Numbered from the stretch's first letter, positions 1 to 11,112 are shown. The stretch is DNA of 64,000 nt from Ephydatia muelleri (GCA_013339895.1 JABACO010000007.1:8031217-8095216), one strand, 5' to 3'. Numbers and translations are program-made. Notes: generated by a model from the sequence alone, not told the origin.

Positions 1-740
1 CAGAGTATCTATATATGTTTCCCTACATATGCAGTCCTGATCATTACTCGTGCATTGAGGAGGTGAAGAATGATTCATTGCTGGCTAAAATTAGCAGTCA
101 TTAGTGGTATTCATTTTCATCCAACCAGTACTATTGCACCTTCCAGTAGTTGAATAGCTATCCTGATTTGCAAGGGATGAATCAGGAGACAGCAGCAGTG
201 TGGACTCAATAAGTTCTGAACGCAAATCAAAGTACCACATACTAGTTTCTCTTGAACATGAACTTCTAAAACTTAGTGTAATGGGTAGTGATGTTAAGGA
301 AATGGACATTTGTAGACCAAAGATGACACAAGCAGTAAGTATGTGGACAATGGCAAGGTCATGACTAAGTATTGTGTCAGGTACGCTATGTCAAACTGTG
401 CAACACATCACTATGATTCACATTCTCTATAATTAAGAACACTGCCAATATCAATTTAATTGTATTAATGTGTTCGTGCATTATATTAATGTGTTCGTGC
501 AATACTTAAGAATATAGAGGTATGTGAGGATATGTATGTAGTGTATGTACCTAGAGCTTGTTGCATGAGTGTATGTACTGTACTTGTGGTTACATCACAC
601 CTACACACCATTTGAAAAGACTCCTCTCAGATCGTATGAGAAACGTACTGGAAAAGTTTGTACACTACTCCAACGGGACAAATGCTGACACCCGGTGAAA
701 TAAAAATTATTGCTGATGCATGGCCTCTTAATTTTCTTTA
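1..740. other. Leading non-coding stretch, nothing recognised
   Basis: No supported gene is seen. A 72-codon minus-strand reading frame at 91-309 has no recognisable motif. Around 460-505 there is a short direct repeat of about 20 bases containing attaatgtgttcgtgca. Sequence homologous to the other beta-trefoil loci begins at about 740. Confidence 0.5.
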
Positions 741-799
741 TCCCCTCTCCCTCGGTCTATATTGACCCCAGCTTAGTGCTATACGCCCAATTTACACGA

Positions 800-1117
800 T
801 GACGTAAACATGAATATACAATCAGATGAACGGAAGGGGACACGCGAGGTCTTGTTTGGAAACTCAACACTACGCTGCATAAATATGCATCCATATATGC
901 ACAGCCAATTCACATGAGAACAGTCATGGGGCTTCGATTGTCATCACTTAGATGATGAACTCGAAGCTCGGATGGTCACACAGTCACATTGCTGGAATGT
1001 TGTAATAAGAGGTTTTTCCCCCTGCCTGATGCGGAACTTGTATTTAAGCCTACCTATCAAGAAGTTGCAGCATTAATTGGGAATAAACGAAGACAAAGAT
1101 CCGATCCCATTTAGTCG
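800..1117 (+). promoter_or_regulatory. Promoter block of beta-trefoil gene copy A
   Basis: This upstream block is shared with copies B and C. It carries TGACGTAA, a CRE-like site, at 800-807, a conserved run with gtaataagagg near 1003, and a TATA-like tatttaag at 1041-1048 about 70 bases before the ATG. Conservation of the whole block in three copies reflects recent duplication at least as much as function. The CRE and TATA roles are inferred from consensus. Confidence 0.5.
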
Positions 1118-1690
1118 ATGATGAGAAATCAACGTGTTTATTCTTCGCTCATCGCTGCTACATGTGTTCTTGTTGGCGCGCTTTGCAGTCTTGCCGACTC
1201 ACTACCTCTCGCATTGCCCGCTGTAGCACAAGAGGTGAAGCTGCAGAGCAGGCGTTCTGGACACTACGTGCAAGTATCAGAAAATGGAGATGTTGAAGCC
1301 ACCTCAGCCAAAAACTCAGCGACTGTCTTTATCAAGTACCTCACAAATTCCGCCGTTCAATTTGAAGTGAAGAACAAGCCCGGAATGTTTTTGATATTGC
1401 GGAGAGTCAACGAATCATCGGATACTGATGCTAACGACACAAACCCCACGCCGTTATTCAATACAAGTACAACAGAGGGCAGAGATAGCAACACGTATGC
1501 ACTGGTGGTAGACTATGCAGTGGAGACAAGCCTTACAAGGTGGTGGGGGAATGGCGGAGTGGTCGATACGTTGAGAAGCTTAGACGGGGACGCAAGTTGC
1601 TACGTGGCGTTTGACTCTTACGGGAAAGTAGCTGGTCCTTGTAATCTAGTGGCTTCAGATATGGCGTGTGCGGTGAGAATAGTTGGATGA
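1118..1690 (+). CDS. Secreted FGF-like beta-trefoil protein, copy A
   Basis: This is an intact single-exon frame of 190 codons beginning with two methionines. Residues 1-27 are a hydrophobic signal peptide, so the product is probably secreted. The mature part reads like an FGF/IL-1-type beta-trefoil: an early strand pair with RRSGHYVQVSENGDVEAT resembles the FGF first repeat, an NTYALV block lies in the middle, and the last repeat has CYVAFDSYGKVAGPC. Three cysteines lie near the C-terminus and N-glycosylation sequons occur at NESS, NDT and NTS. Compared with copy C it has two in-frame 3-base differences (KYLTN versus KYTN, and an extra Trp in RWWGNGG). FGF-family membership is inferred from pattern; a lectin-type trefoil is the main alternative. 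Role and receptor are unknown. Confidence 0.75.
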   Translation: MMRNQRVYSSLIAATCVLVGALCSLADSLPLALPAVAQEVKLQSRRSGHYVQVSENGDVEATSAKNSATVFIKYLTNSAVQFEVKNKPGMFLILRRVNESSDTDANDTNPTPLFNTSTTEGRDSNTYALVVDYAVETSLTRWWGNGGVVDTLRSLDGDASCYVAFDSYGKVAGPCNLVASDMACAVRIVG

Positions 1691-2940
1691 TGATCGTGTG
1701 AAGTCACAGCCTACACGTCATTGATATCTTCTTCACTGCATGCGGCGCTTTATAGCATCGGAGATGATCACTTCAGCTGTTAATGAACTATTTATAATAC
1801 AGTTGATATCACTTCTAAACATTCATTTTACTCAGTTCTCCCATCAATGGTGATTCACGTTTGATGTTGTACACGTTAGAGATTGAGCGTCGCAGGCCAC
1901 ACGCGTTTCAGGGGAAGCTCTGCATGCCACTTGTTTGAATATGCATAATCCGGTTAAGTCCTGTCAAATTACATTAGTGTAATTTGATGACACCGGTTTG
2001 AAAAGTACATGTAGACAATTCAATTGGCATGTACGTGTTTTACCCACATGATTGGTAAGCCTCATCCCCAGACCCATTCCTATAGCCATCACCACTAGAT
2101 TTTGAAAGTAGATCAAATTGTGTGTAACCTTTTATATAGTTTTGTGTGTGCTCAGTCATTTATCATCGTTTGAACCATACAAATTGTTTGTAAATATTCA
2201 AAACAACAAATCAAACTTGAATACATTATTTTCAGACCGGGGTTCACACAGGACAAAAGCGCGTATAATCATTTTGGAATCATTACTTGGTTGAAAGTAA
2301 GTATCAAACGTGTCTGACTTTAATGTTCAATCATACAGTCATTTTACAGAGGATTTTAATGTCCTTTATAAAATCAAAACCTGATTCGACCAGCTTTTTC
2401 CCTGTGACACCATCAACCAGTACCTGACAGTTCATTGCATAAAAGAAACACTTCCCATGCAGAGTTCGTTCTACAACCCCAGTTGTTTTTCTATTATTCT
2501 CTTACTACGTAGCGCAGTAGCTGGAAACATCTTACTACGTAACGCGCGTACAGGGGAGCAGCTAGGAATGCAAAAAAAAAAAAGACCTGAGAGCAAACAA
2601 CTGACTTGATAACACGAGTCCTATAGAGAGGTTGCAGTGTCATCCCGGGAAGAGCGACGGCCATGTTTTTTGGTGTCCCGAGTTCTGTTACATATAATGT
2701 GGTAAGTGATGACAACGAAGCCCGATGACTGTTCTACTCTCATGTCAGTTGGCTTTACGTATACGCATCTACATTTGTGTGGTGTGATGTTGAGCACGGG
2801 CTGTTTATCAAATCGTCTTAGCACTTCCTACCACCAGTTACGTAGTGTAAATTGTCGTTTGCTCGCCCCTTCAACCACCTTCTAACTACGTACTGTCGCA
2901 TATTTCTGATGTGATCCCAATACATGCACTGCAGATTGTG
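1691..2940. other. Downstream flank of copy A with an inverted promoter fragment
   Basis: The 3' flank up to about 2570 is shared with the 3' flank of copy B. At about 2700-2835 the sequence is the reverse complement of the beta-trefoil upstream region; compare gagagtagaacagtcatcgg at about 62775 read in reverse here. A run of 13 A lies near 2572. No gene is seen. Confidence 0.55.
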
Positions 2941-2945
2941 CCAAG

Positions 2946-3092
2946 ATGGCTCTCAATATGGCAGTCGATGCCTACCAATGGCTAAGAGAGGTGTGCTCTA
3001 CAAGGCTTATAAATGATGGACGTGTTATGCTTGGGGTGATTGTGCAGATAGATGAGTCCCTCTTCAAGCATAACCAAAGGTAATTATCCAAA
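2946..3092 (+). pseudogene. Merlin (IS1595/ISXO2-like) transposase fragment A
   Basis: The frame from 2946 encodes VDAYQWLREVCSTRL followed by VQIDESLFKHN, which is the start of the DDE domain of Merlin/ISXO2-like transposases, including the first catalytic Asp in QIDES. Only about 45 codons survive. The homology stops at about 3080 where reverse-transcriptase sequence begins, so the transposase is truncated by a junction. The same fragment with more upstream sequence lies in the second half of the duplication at 13870-14330. Confidence 0.7.
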
Positions 3093-4170
3093 ATATGGAT
3101 ATTACCCAGAGGTTGACAAATGCATTGTCATACATGTAGTTGATAGTAATCATGAAACAGAAGCCAGGTCTGCATTTGAACACCTTGGAGTCAAAGTGGT
3201 TAAAGGATATCGTTTTCTAGGTGGTTTCATTGGAGACCATGACAGCACCAAGGCTTTTATACAGAAGATTATGGAATTGACGAACAGTGTTGTCAAACTA
3301 TCCAAATTGGCTGAATCACAACCTCAAGAAGCATTTTCAGCCTTAGCAAAGTCTTTACAGTTTGAATGGTCATACTTACAGCGCATACTCCCTAACTTTG
3401 ATGATAAGTATGTCCCAATTCAAGATGCAGTCAATCAGATGTTCTGGCCAGCAGTTTTTGCAGACACCCATATCCAATTAAGAGCATCACCTGTTTACAC
3501 TTCCTGCATGAATATGGGAGTCCGCAACCCAGTTGAAACTTCAACATCCAGAGCTGGCACATCAAACATCGTAGATGGTATCAAGGACTGCAAGCAGTTC
3601 CTACATCCTATCACTCCATCCAAATGTCTGAAGCAGCATCAGCTATGCATGATGCATTAGGTGACCTTGCATCTCTTGTGTACAAAGACGTAATCCGTGA
3701 ACCAATAGTTCACAAAGCCAATGATGCGTGTGGTATATCTTGTCTGGTTGCGGATCTTAGTATTAGAGGGGTATGGCAGTCTCAGACGGCTGCGTTGTTT
3801 GACATATGTGTCATTGACGCTCCATCATATTTGCACCGGGATGTTGCCTCTATCCTATCATCAGCTGAAGAAGAAAAGAAGAGGAAATACAATGATGTAG
3901 CTGAAGCACGGCGTGCTTCATTTACACCACTAGTTGTATCCCTTGATGGAGTTTTGGGCCGAGAAGCAGAATGTTCATAACTCCTTTCTGAAAAAATAGC
4001 TCAAAAATGGAAAAAACATATGGCTGAAGTTGCAGGATGGATACGAGCCAGGCTGTCCTTTGCCATTCTGAGGGCCACCAATGTATGTGTTCGAGGATCC
4101 AGTACCAAATGGAGAAGTGGAACAGGATTTGATGATGGAGCTGGACTACCGGACCTTACATGTGCATGTT
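3080..4170 (+). pseudogene. LINE-like reverse transcriptase C-terminal fragment
   Basis: Frames at 3080-3660 and 3624-3980, plus remnants to about 4165, read as the downstream half of a multi-copy reverse transcriptase found in marine invertebrates. The first part has YGYYPEVDKC, the LGVKVVKGYRFLGGFIG block and a SLQFEWSYLQR block. The second has DLSIRGVW and LFDICVID, then EKKRKY and RRASFTPLVVS, a tail that may be a nuclease-like domain. The catalytic YxDD part is not present. It is fragmentary, with a frame change and an internal loss between the two parts. Class assignment (non-LTR) is from memory of the family and moderately sure. Confidence 0.6.
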
Positions 4171-4900
4171 GAGATGTGTGTGTGTGAGTGTGTGTATGCC
4201 TAGGTATAAATGTGTGTTTGTGTGGTTATCTACATGCTATTATCTTTTGCAAATTGGACCATTTTCATGTATGTACATGCCATTTGTTATGTGTTTATTG
4301 TACCTTATGTGTAAGTATGTTTTTTTCTTTCCATTGTTTATTGTACATGTAAGTGATATCTAAGTGTTGTATCATTACGTGTACATCAGTTGGGTCTACT
4401 ACTGTGCAAATCCATTTGGAAATCCATTTGGATGAGTGGGGTGTGTATAGTCGATATCCTGGGATATACCCCATCTGCAACATGATACAGTATCATGCCA
4501 TATCATGTGGTTGAAGCATGACTCCTCATTATCACCACTGCCAACACTTCCTGCTACCTGACTCTTGCTTTTAGCACAAGCCATCTTTAGCATGTGCCAT
4601 CCGTCACACAATTCATGCCCAAAGTATTCACAGCCAATTTTGTAAATTATGTATTAAGCACATCATACCGTAGAGTAAATGTTTGTAGCATAATTGATAT
4701 TTGGGGCATAATGTTGTTACAGTTTGGAAACTGTTCCCATATGTGTAATAAAATGTGTACCATATATCATGACAAACAGATATGTTCCAGGTTGTACCAG
4801 TTATGATACAAAATATCATTAATGATAGGATTATGTCACATATCCAGTACAGAAAATTACTTTAGCTGTGTAATCTTTCCCATTTTGGGCCATGTGCCAA
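4170..4900. repeat. Duplicated AT-rich block, half A
   Basis: TG-rich low-complexity sequence (about 4160-4330) is followed by a block from about 4440 that matches 14310-14800 almost base for base, for example catgactcctcattatcac. It may contain very decayed Merlin sequence; no open frame is supported. Confidence 0.5.
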
Positions 4901-4904
4901 TAGT

Positions 4905-5404
4905 TGATGGGATGTGGCTACTTTCAGGAAGGCATAATTTACACACTGACACTGGTTAGTAATCTGATTGTAGCTGTTGTCCTCTTTGCTAGCTTCAGGC
5001 CGGCTGTTTTGTGGTCAATGGTTTTGGAGTGGGATGTGATGTTACCTCTTCACCAGTACTAGTACGTCGGGCCTGTCAGCGGTCGTGTGCATGCCCTTGA
5101 GAATATAAGTTTGATCCATGATGGTAGTTCCAAATCTTAGGTGGGCACATTTGGAGACATTAACATTCATGCTCCATTGAACTGACTACTGAATCTGAGA
5201 TTGCATTTAAATCAGATTACAATAGAGACAGACTAAAAGTCTGCAAGTCATCAGCAAACAGAAATTGGTTAGACAAACAAAAATATCATTTACATAAACC
5301 AAGAATATAATGGGGCCTAAAATACTACCCTTGGGTACCCCTGGTGTGACAGGTAGATCAACAGAGCAGCAACAGTCTAGTACAACCCTATGAAGCCACC
5401 TCAA
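4905..5404 (-). pseudogene. LINE reverse transcriptase fragment, half A
   Basis: On the minus strand the frame ending near 5207 contains VTPGVPKGSILGPIIFLVYV, the classic LINE RT block 4 (CR1/L2/Jockey-like). Downstream, across stops, lies WSMNVNVSKCAHLRFG, matching the later W-x-M-x-F-N-x-x-K-C block. It is degraded and far shorter than an intact LINE ORF2. A homologous piece lies at 14800-15605, part of it inverted. Confidence 0.65.
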
Positions 5405-5532
5405 CTAGAAACCCTGCGATATTCTTTATTCAGTATGTGGACACTGATCGGAGTGTTTTTGATGTTACAAAAGTAAATGATACGTTGGATGTTGAACTTT
5501 ACCGTTACAGAGAGGATTTTGTCACACCTTGA
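5392..5532 (+). pseudogene. Diverged beta-trefoil gene fragment
   Basis: The frame from 5392 to a stop at 5530-5532 reads EATSTRNPAIFFIQY and onward. This aligns with EATSAKNSATVFIKY of the three secreted trefoil genes, and the DNA also matches (gaagccacctca). It covers about 46 codons of the first and second trefoil repeats and has no start or signal peptide. It directly abuts the LINE fragment. An inverted copy occurs at 15390-15520. It shows that the family has older, decayed members. Confidence 0.6.
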
Positions 5533-5562
5533 CCCTCTAATGTCGAATATGATTTCAAGTGA

Positions 5563-5662
5563 ATTCTGTGTCTGCAGTGTTTTGAGTGTTTTAAGTGTCT
5601 GCAGTGTTTCCAGTGTCTGCAGTGTTTTCAGTGTTTCGAATGTCTTTAGTCCAGTGTCTTCT
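5563..5662 (-). repeat. Short array of the 9-bp minisatellite unit
   Basis: About ten units of the motif agtgtttcc/agtgtctgc occur here, the reverse complement of the ggaaacact/gcagacact units that form the 2.3-kb array at 31229-33562. A few decayed units also occur at about 15301-15345 in the other half of the duplication. Confidence 0.7.
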
Positions 5663-6022
5663 GTTTGAATAGTTAGTAATGTTTGCACGCGACAGTTGAA
5701 AGAATTGAGCAATCAGGGCTGAAATGTGGGAGGCAGAGAATATGTGTGTTGGTACGGAAATTGAGAAGGTCTACATCCGGGTGAGAACATGTTTCAGGCT
5801 ACTTGATATTGTGAACTTTCGTTTAAGGGCGCAAGGAATGCAATTAGTGTTGATTACACGTGACGTCAACATCCGGAGTACAGCAAGGTGTGCGTGTATT
5901 CTCGCGTGTGTTGGCTTAGCTGGCTTCAAATTCTTAGGTAAGAATGATGAATGCAGTATGGAGGACCTCTCCAGGTACATGCAGTGATGATGCTTCGCAT
6001 TCTCGTTCAAAGTTTCTGAAGG

Positions 6023-6166
6023 ATGGCGTCTAGTGAATGCATTAGCGAAAAACCCAGTACTTCGGTTGAACTAACACAAGACGATATACCCGGAGCATCA
6101 CTAAATGAGCCATTTCATGGCATTCTAAAAGTGCGCACTTTCACACCTACGCAGGCAAATGGATAG
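6023..6166 (+). pseudogene. Possible N-terminal exon of a SAP-like domain protein
   Basis: A 47-codon frame contains LTQDDIPGASLNEPF. From memory this resembles the N-terminal segment of a large family of sponge and cnidarian proteins that precedes a SAP-like domain (…DIPGA.L…). The SAP core is missing and the frame stops soon after. It is probably a gene or transposon fragment. Confidence is low because the match is short. Confidence 0.3.
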
Positions 6167-6439
6167 GATGGTAGATTCCAGGAAGCAATAGTGCTCTTCT
6201 TCTCACATAAAAAAATTACGATAGTGTATTCGTGACAAGCTACCACTGTACCAAGGAATTGAAAAACGCATGTACTCCGGATGTAACGTCACTTCTAATT
6301 ATGACGTCACTTTGACCCGCAAACATTCCAGGGCCTTAAACGAAAAGGTCCATTGTGGTTTCTGAGAGGGTGATTCCATAAGCACCATTATTGCATGTGG
6401 TGAACTTATATATGTTACCAAAGGTAAGTTATTTAATAG

Positions 6440-7770
6440 TAGTAGTGTGCACATCCAGTCTATTGCCTGTCTTGGTTGTATCTGGCCTCTGTGTAATAGT
6501 GCATAGTATTGTGTGCTTTTGTGTGCATGTGTATGTATTGTGCTCAAGAATTGTACTGACCAATCTGCACATGTGTGCTCTGTGTGAGCTGAGCTGAACA
6601 TTGTGTGGGCAAATAGAGACCAAAGTCTCTGCAGTGTCTACGTGATATAGCTGAGTGTGTGACATGCAGAATGATGTGAAGTTGAGCTAAGTATTACGCC
6701 AAATATGAAAACTTTACTTCGCTCTAGATAAAGATGATGTGAATGTGTAGGAACTTAAATCCTTACACATGTTGCAGCCCCTCCGCCCACCCCACCCCCA
6801 CAGGCACCTTTATTGGCCAACAATCTAGTCGTGGAACTATAGCCAAAAACTAAATTTTTGGTGATAAAATTGTATGCTTCATTATTAAACTAATTCATGC
6901 ATCTCTAGATTCTATACGCTATTATTTAATTATTCATTTTTGCTTGAAAGAAGTATCATTGACTGTTTTCATGGCAGAATATAGCTAGCCAATAGATCTC
7001 TGATATGCATCAGTGCATGCGTGACATTAGGAGAGTATTTATGTGTGTGTGTGTGTGTGTGTGTATGTGAAAGCGTATGTGTATGTGTGTATGTGCATGT
7101 GTGCATGTATGTTTGTGTATGTGTGTGTGTGTGTGTATGCAATTGAAGGTTCATTTACACAATGTATACTGGTACACAGGGTGTGTGAACCAGCATTAGG
7201 AGGGTGTGTTCATACTGTGTGAGCCAAACATTTCAGTGGGCAAAAAGAAACTGAAGTTACTTAGTTGGAGAGGCATACATGTAAATAAGATTAAGTTGAG
7301 CAAGGGTTATGCCTAGGAAAGAAACATAATGTGAATGGGTAGGAACTTACGCATGTTGTGGTGAACATAGTGTTATTCTTGTCCATGTGTTTGGCAAGTG
7401 TACACCTTTAGAGCACCAATTCTATGGGGTCAACCTATGCACTGTCTCAAGTGAGGGCTCTATGTCATGTACAATTGTACATGACATAGAGCCCTCACTT
7501 GAGACAGTGCATAGGTTAAAGGACCAGTTGTATGGGAGCTCAACATGCACATAGAGTAGTTGTTAAAAAGAATACTACTACAGAGGATATGTACAACACT
7601 ACAGAGGAAAAACACAGAGTACAGAAAGCTCGGCAAATAAAGTTAGTGGCCACCTGCACAAACCTGCACAAAAGCAGTTAAATGGAATAGGATGCATGTA
7701 GGAACTCAATATTCACAAACAGTATGCATGTGGGTGTCCGTCATTATTAGATGTGTTATGTATTGCCACA
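6440..7770. repeat. Duplicated block, half A (matches 15617-16550)
   Basis: This non-coding block matches the second half of the duplication, starting with gtgtgcacatccagtctatt. It contains a TG-rich microsatellite at 7041-7139 and, only in this copy, a perfect palindrome at 7432-7517. No gene is supported; the open frames in the TG tract are low complexity. Confidence 0.6.
7432..7517. repeat. Perfect 86-bp palindrome
   Basis: Two 43-base arms are exact reverse complements with no spacer, centred on acaattgt at 7471-7478. The homologous place in half B (about 16265-16305) has a single arm only, so the second arm is a secondary gain. Confidence 0.9.
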
Positions 7771-8602
7771 CATAGGCGTAGAGTCCGGGGGGGGGGGGGG
7801 GGGGGGGGGGGCTGGGTACATATACAGATACTGGTACGTTGAATTGGGTAGGGGGTGGGAAACACTGCAAACTACATGTATTTGTACATATATATCTATT
7901 GAAGGTATACATGACTACGTAAACATTCCGGAGCGCCGTTTTTTGTGGGACAGTATATTACGAATCGATGGTCTTTTCTGTTTGAAAATGGCTTTATAAC
8001 GTGCAAGATGGTTAAATTGTAGCGTGGTGTTGTTTATTTGTAACGGCAGTGCTCAGAACCGCTCCAACAGAATGTTGGATATGGCATAGATATTAGAGTA
8101 GAACGGAACACGTGAGCCATTGAGCCCTGTACATCGCAAAGCGCGGACTCCGCAATGGTGCTAATTCGATGAAGTGACGCCTCGCCCCTCTTGAGAAGAA
8201 AGTAAGTTGAGAGCTTAGTACAATCTGATAAACCACTGATTTGATGTACCAACTCTCTGTGTATTGTTGCATGTATCCTCTGTCGGTTGCACACACACAT
8301 CATGATCCCATAGGATTGTCCTCTTACCAATTACTTGACGAATTCATCAAAAAAGCTCCTGTACGCATGAATGTTTTCTCCTTCCATAATGCAACATAAT
8401 GATGCTCGTTTATCCTCATGAAATTCCATGCATGAAATGAATGTTTACGTAGTCATGTATACCTTCAATAGATATATATGTACAAATACATGTAGTTTGC
8501 AGTGTTTCCCACCCCCTACCCAATTTAACGTACCGGTATCTGTATATGTACCCAGCACCCCCCCCCCCCCCCCCCCCCTCCCCGTAAAACTCTATGCCTA
8601 TG
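7771..8602. mobile_element. Inverted-repeat element with G-tract tips
   Basis: About 160-base arms (7771-7928 and 8439-8602) are near-identical reverse complements. The ends read cataggcgtagagt and, reversed, cataggcatagagt, followed by a 25-base G run on the left and a 21-base C run on the right. The interior contains sequence found in opposite orientation at about 16905-17010, so the arms either mark a non-autonomous transposon or arose by inverted duplication. No transposase is present and no target duplication was recognised. Confidence 0.6.
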
Positions 8603-8627
8603 GATCATCACATACACTTCTTTTATA

Positions 8628-8756
8628 CACAACCAAAAAGTTACAACATTGTTACAGGATGTAAGTACCGAACGGTATTGGTACGGTCCTGAAAACGAAC
8701 CGTACCAATACCGTTCGGTGCTTATATCCTGTAACAGTATTGTAACTTTTTGGTTG
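8628..8756. mobile_element. Fold-back MITE inserted at TATA
   Basis: Arms of about 60 bases (caaccaaaaagttacaa … ttgtaactttttggttg) surround a 10-12 base loop near 8688-8698. The flanks are tata on both sides, and the trefoil copy C locus at about 62605-62612 has the unoccupied site with a single tata. A TA or TATA duplication fits a Tc1/mariner-type MITE. A second, shorter copy lies at 48025-48112. Confidence 0.8.
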
Positions 8757-8776
8757 TATACGCTCAATTCACACGA

Positions 8777-9124
8777 TGACGTAAACATGAATATACAATA
8801 AGATGAACGGAAGGGGACACGTGGGTGCAGGATGTGCTTAAGAGCCCTTGTTTGGAAACAGCACTACGCCAATTCACATGAGAGTTGAACAGTCATCGGG
8901 CTTTACATTAATTACATTATAGAACTCATTACACATAGTAATCTATACCGTCTTCGTTGTATGCATAATTTTCGCAATTCGATTTTTCTTCTCACAGTCA
9001 AATTGCTGGAATGATGTAATAAGAGGTTTTTCCCCCTGCCTGATGCGGAACTTGTATTTATAAGTATTATAAGCTACCTATCAAGAAGTTGCAGCATTAG
9101 TTTGGAATAAACGAAGACAAATCA
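8777..9124 (+). promoter_or_regulatory. Promoter block of beta-trefoil copy B
   Basis: The same layout as copies A and C is seen: TGACGTAA at 8777-8784, the gtaataagagg block at about 9017, and a TATA-like tatttataa at 9055-9063. The promoter is preserved although the coding region is broken. Confidence 0.45.
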
Positions 9125-9695
9125 ATGATGAGAAATCAACGTGTTTATTCTTCGCTCATCGCTGCTACATGTGTTCTTGTTGGCGCGCTTTGCAGTCTTG
9201 CCGACTCACTACCTCTCGCATTGCCCGCTGTAGCAGAACAGGTGAAGCTGCAGAGCAGGCGTTCTGGACACTACGTGCAAGTATCAGAAAATGGAGATGT
9301 TGAAGCCACCTCAGCCAAAAACTCAGCGACTGTCTTTATCAAGTACTCACAAACTCCGCCGTCCAATTTGAAGTGAAGAACAAGCCCGGAATGTTTTTGA
9401 TAGTTGCGGAGAGTCAACGAATCATCGGATACTGATGCTAACGACACAAGCCCCACGCCGATATTCAATACAAGTACAAGCAGAGGGCAGAGATAGCAAC
9501 ACGTATGCACTGGTGGTAGACTATGCAGTGGAGACAAGCCTTACAAGGTGGGGGAATGGCGGAGTGGTCGATACGTTGAGAAGCTTAGACGTGGACGCAA
9601 GTTGCTACATAGCGTTTGACACTTACGGGAAAGTAGCCGGTCCTTGTAATCTAGTGGCTTCAGATATGGCGTGTGCGGTGAGAATAGTTGGATGA
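9125..9695 (+). pseudogene. Beta-trefoil gene copy B, frameshifted
   Basis: The sequence is nearly identical to copies A and C, but the reading frame is lost after about 74 codons where the A/C sequences read KY(L)TNSAV. Here a length difference of one base gives KYSQTPPS and an early stop. Further single-base length changes occur near 9400 and 9478. The last 80 codons are open in the original frame again from about 9485, with RWGNGGVVDTLRSL and CYIAFDTYGKVAGPC. The product would be a truncated secreted peptide, so it is most likely a recent pseudogene. Confidence 0.8.
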
Positions 9696-10740
9696 TGATC
9701 GTGTGAAGTCACAGCCTACACGTCATTGATATCTTCTTCACTGCATGCGGCGCTTTATAGCATCGGAGATGATCACTTCAGCTGTTAATGGACTATTTAT
9801 AATACAGTTGATATCACTTCAGTATAAACATTCATTTTTTATTCAGTTCTTACATCATATTTTTGATGTTGTACACGTCAGAGATTGAGCGCCGCAGGCA
9901 CGCGTTTCAGGGAACGCTCTGCAGGCACTTGTTTGAATATGCATGATCCGGTTAACTCCTGCCGATTACATCAGTGTAATTGATGACACCGGTTTGAAAA
10001 GTAGACGATTCAGTCATCAATTTGCATGTACGTGTTTTACCCACACGATGGAAGCCTCATCCCCAGACCCATTCCTATAGCCATCACCACTAACGCGAAA
10101 GATTTTGAAAGTAGATCAAAATGTGTGTAACCTTTTTAAAAAAATCAAATATATATAGTTTAGTGTAGACTCAGTAATTTATCATCGTTTGAACCATACA
10201 AATTGTTTGTAAATATTCAAACAACAAATCAAACTTGAATACATTATTTTCACACTGGGGTGCACACAGGAAACAAACAAGTAAAATCATTGTGGAATCA
10301 TTACATGGTGAAAGTGAAAATCAATAGTGTCTGATTTTAATGTTCAATCATACAGTCATTTTACAGAGGAATTTAATGTTCAATCATACAGTCATTTTAC
10401 AGAGGATTTTAATGTCCTTTATAAAATCAAATCCTGATTCGACTAGCTTTTTCCCTGTGACGCCATCAACCAGTACCTGACAGTTCATTGCATGAAAGAA
10501 ACACTTCCCATGCAGTGTTCGTAGTTCCACCCGCTTCTACACTGTCAAGCCTGTCTATGATCATCCCATCTGTTTTTGCTCTTACTACGTAGCGCGCGTA
10601 TACGCAGTAGCTGGAAACATCTTACTACGTAACGCGCGTACAGGGGAGCAGCTAGGAATGCAACAAAAAATGACCTGAGCGCAAAGAACTGACTGAGAAC
10701 ACTGGTAAGACGAGTCTTATAAATACACAAAAACAACCAT
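9696..10740. other. Downstream flank of copy B
   Basis: This matches the 3' flank of copy A (about 1691-2570), including the paired cttactacgta motifs at about 10580 and 10622. It has a local tandem duplication of about 45 bases near 10340-10400 (ttcaatcatacagtcatttt twice). No gene is seen. Confidence 0.5.
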
Positions 10741-10984
10741 GGATCGTTTCCGCGACAAGGGACCTAACGCATGATTTCTTTTCAAGATTTCGAAATCTTT
10801 GATATTCTAGAAGTCCTATACACATTGCTTCCTTACGCACTGAGAATCGGAGTATCTATCATGGAGTTGTAAGTCTCAGAAATTTAAATCAGCTATACAT
10901 TTCAACGCAAGCGTTACATTTCTATTACACGTACTAGAAGTTTTATAATGTATGTGCTAAGCCTCTTTTAGCGGAAACAACCCC
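10741..10984. mobile_element. GGATCGTTTCC MITE, copy 1
   Basis: The left end reads ggatcgtttccgcgacaagg and the right end gcggaaacaacccc, an imperfect inverted repeat. The interior matches copies at 38481-38678 and 47280-47495 (for example, catttctattacacgta versus catttccattgcacgta). It is non-coding and non-autonomous. Confidence 0.6.
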
Positions 10985-11112
10985 AAATAACTTTTAGGAT
11001 GCGTCAGCAGCGCGAAGTCGGATACAGTTGGTTGGGATATTTCCACATCGGTGAAGCTATAGGTTTTAAATCTTTAGCTAGAATTCGCTAGAAAATAGAT
11101 TAGAACACGGCC

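Noticed and set aside
5724-5987. 87-codon frame as a gene
   Set aside because: No motif, no repeat of the frame in the matching part of half B, and it lies within duplicated non-coding sequence.
6969-7154. His/Thr-rich and Val/Cys-rich frames in TG tracts here and at 16465-16776
   Set aside because: Pure (TG)n microsatellite translation with no start context and no conservation beyond the repeat.
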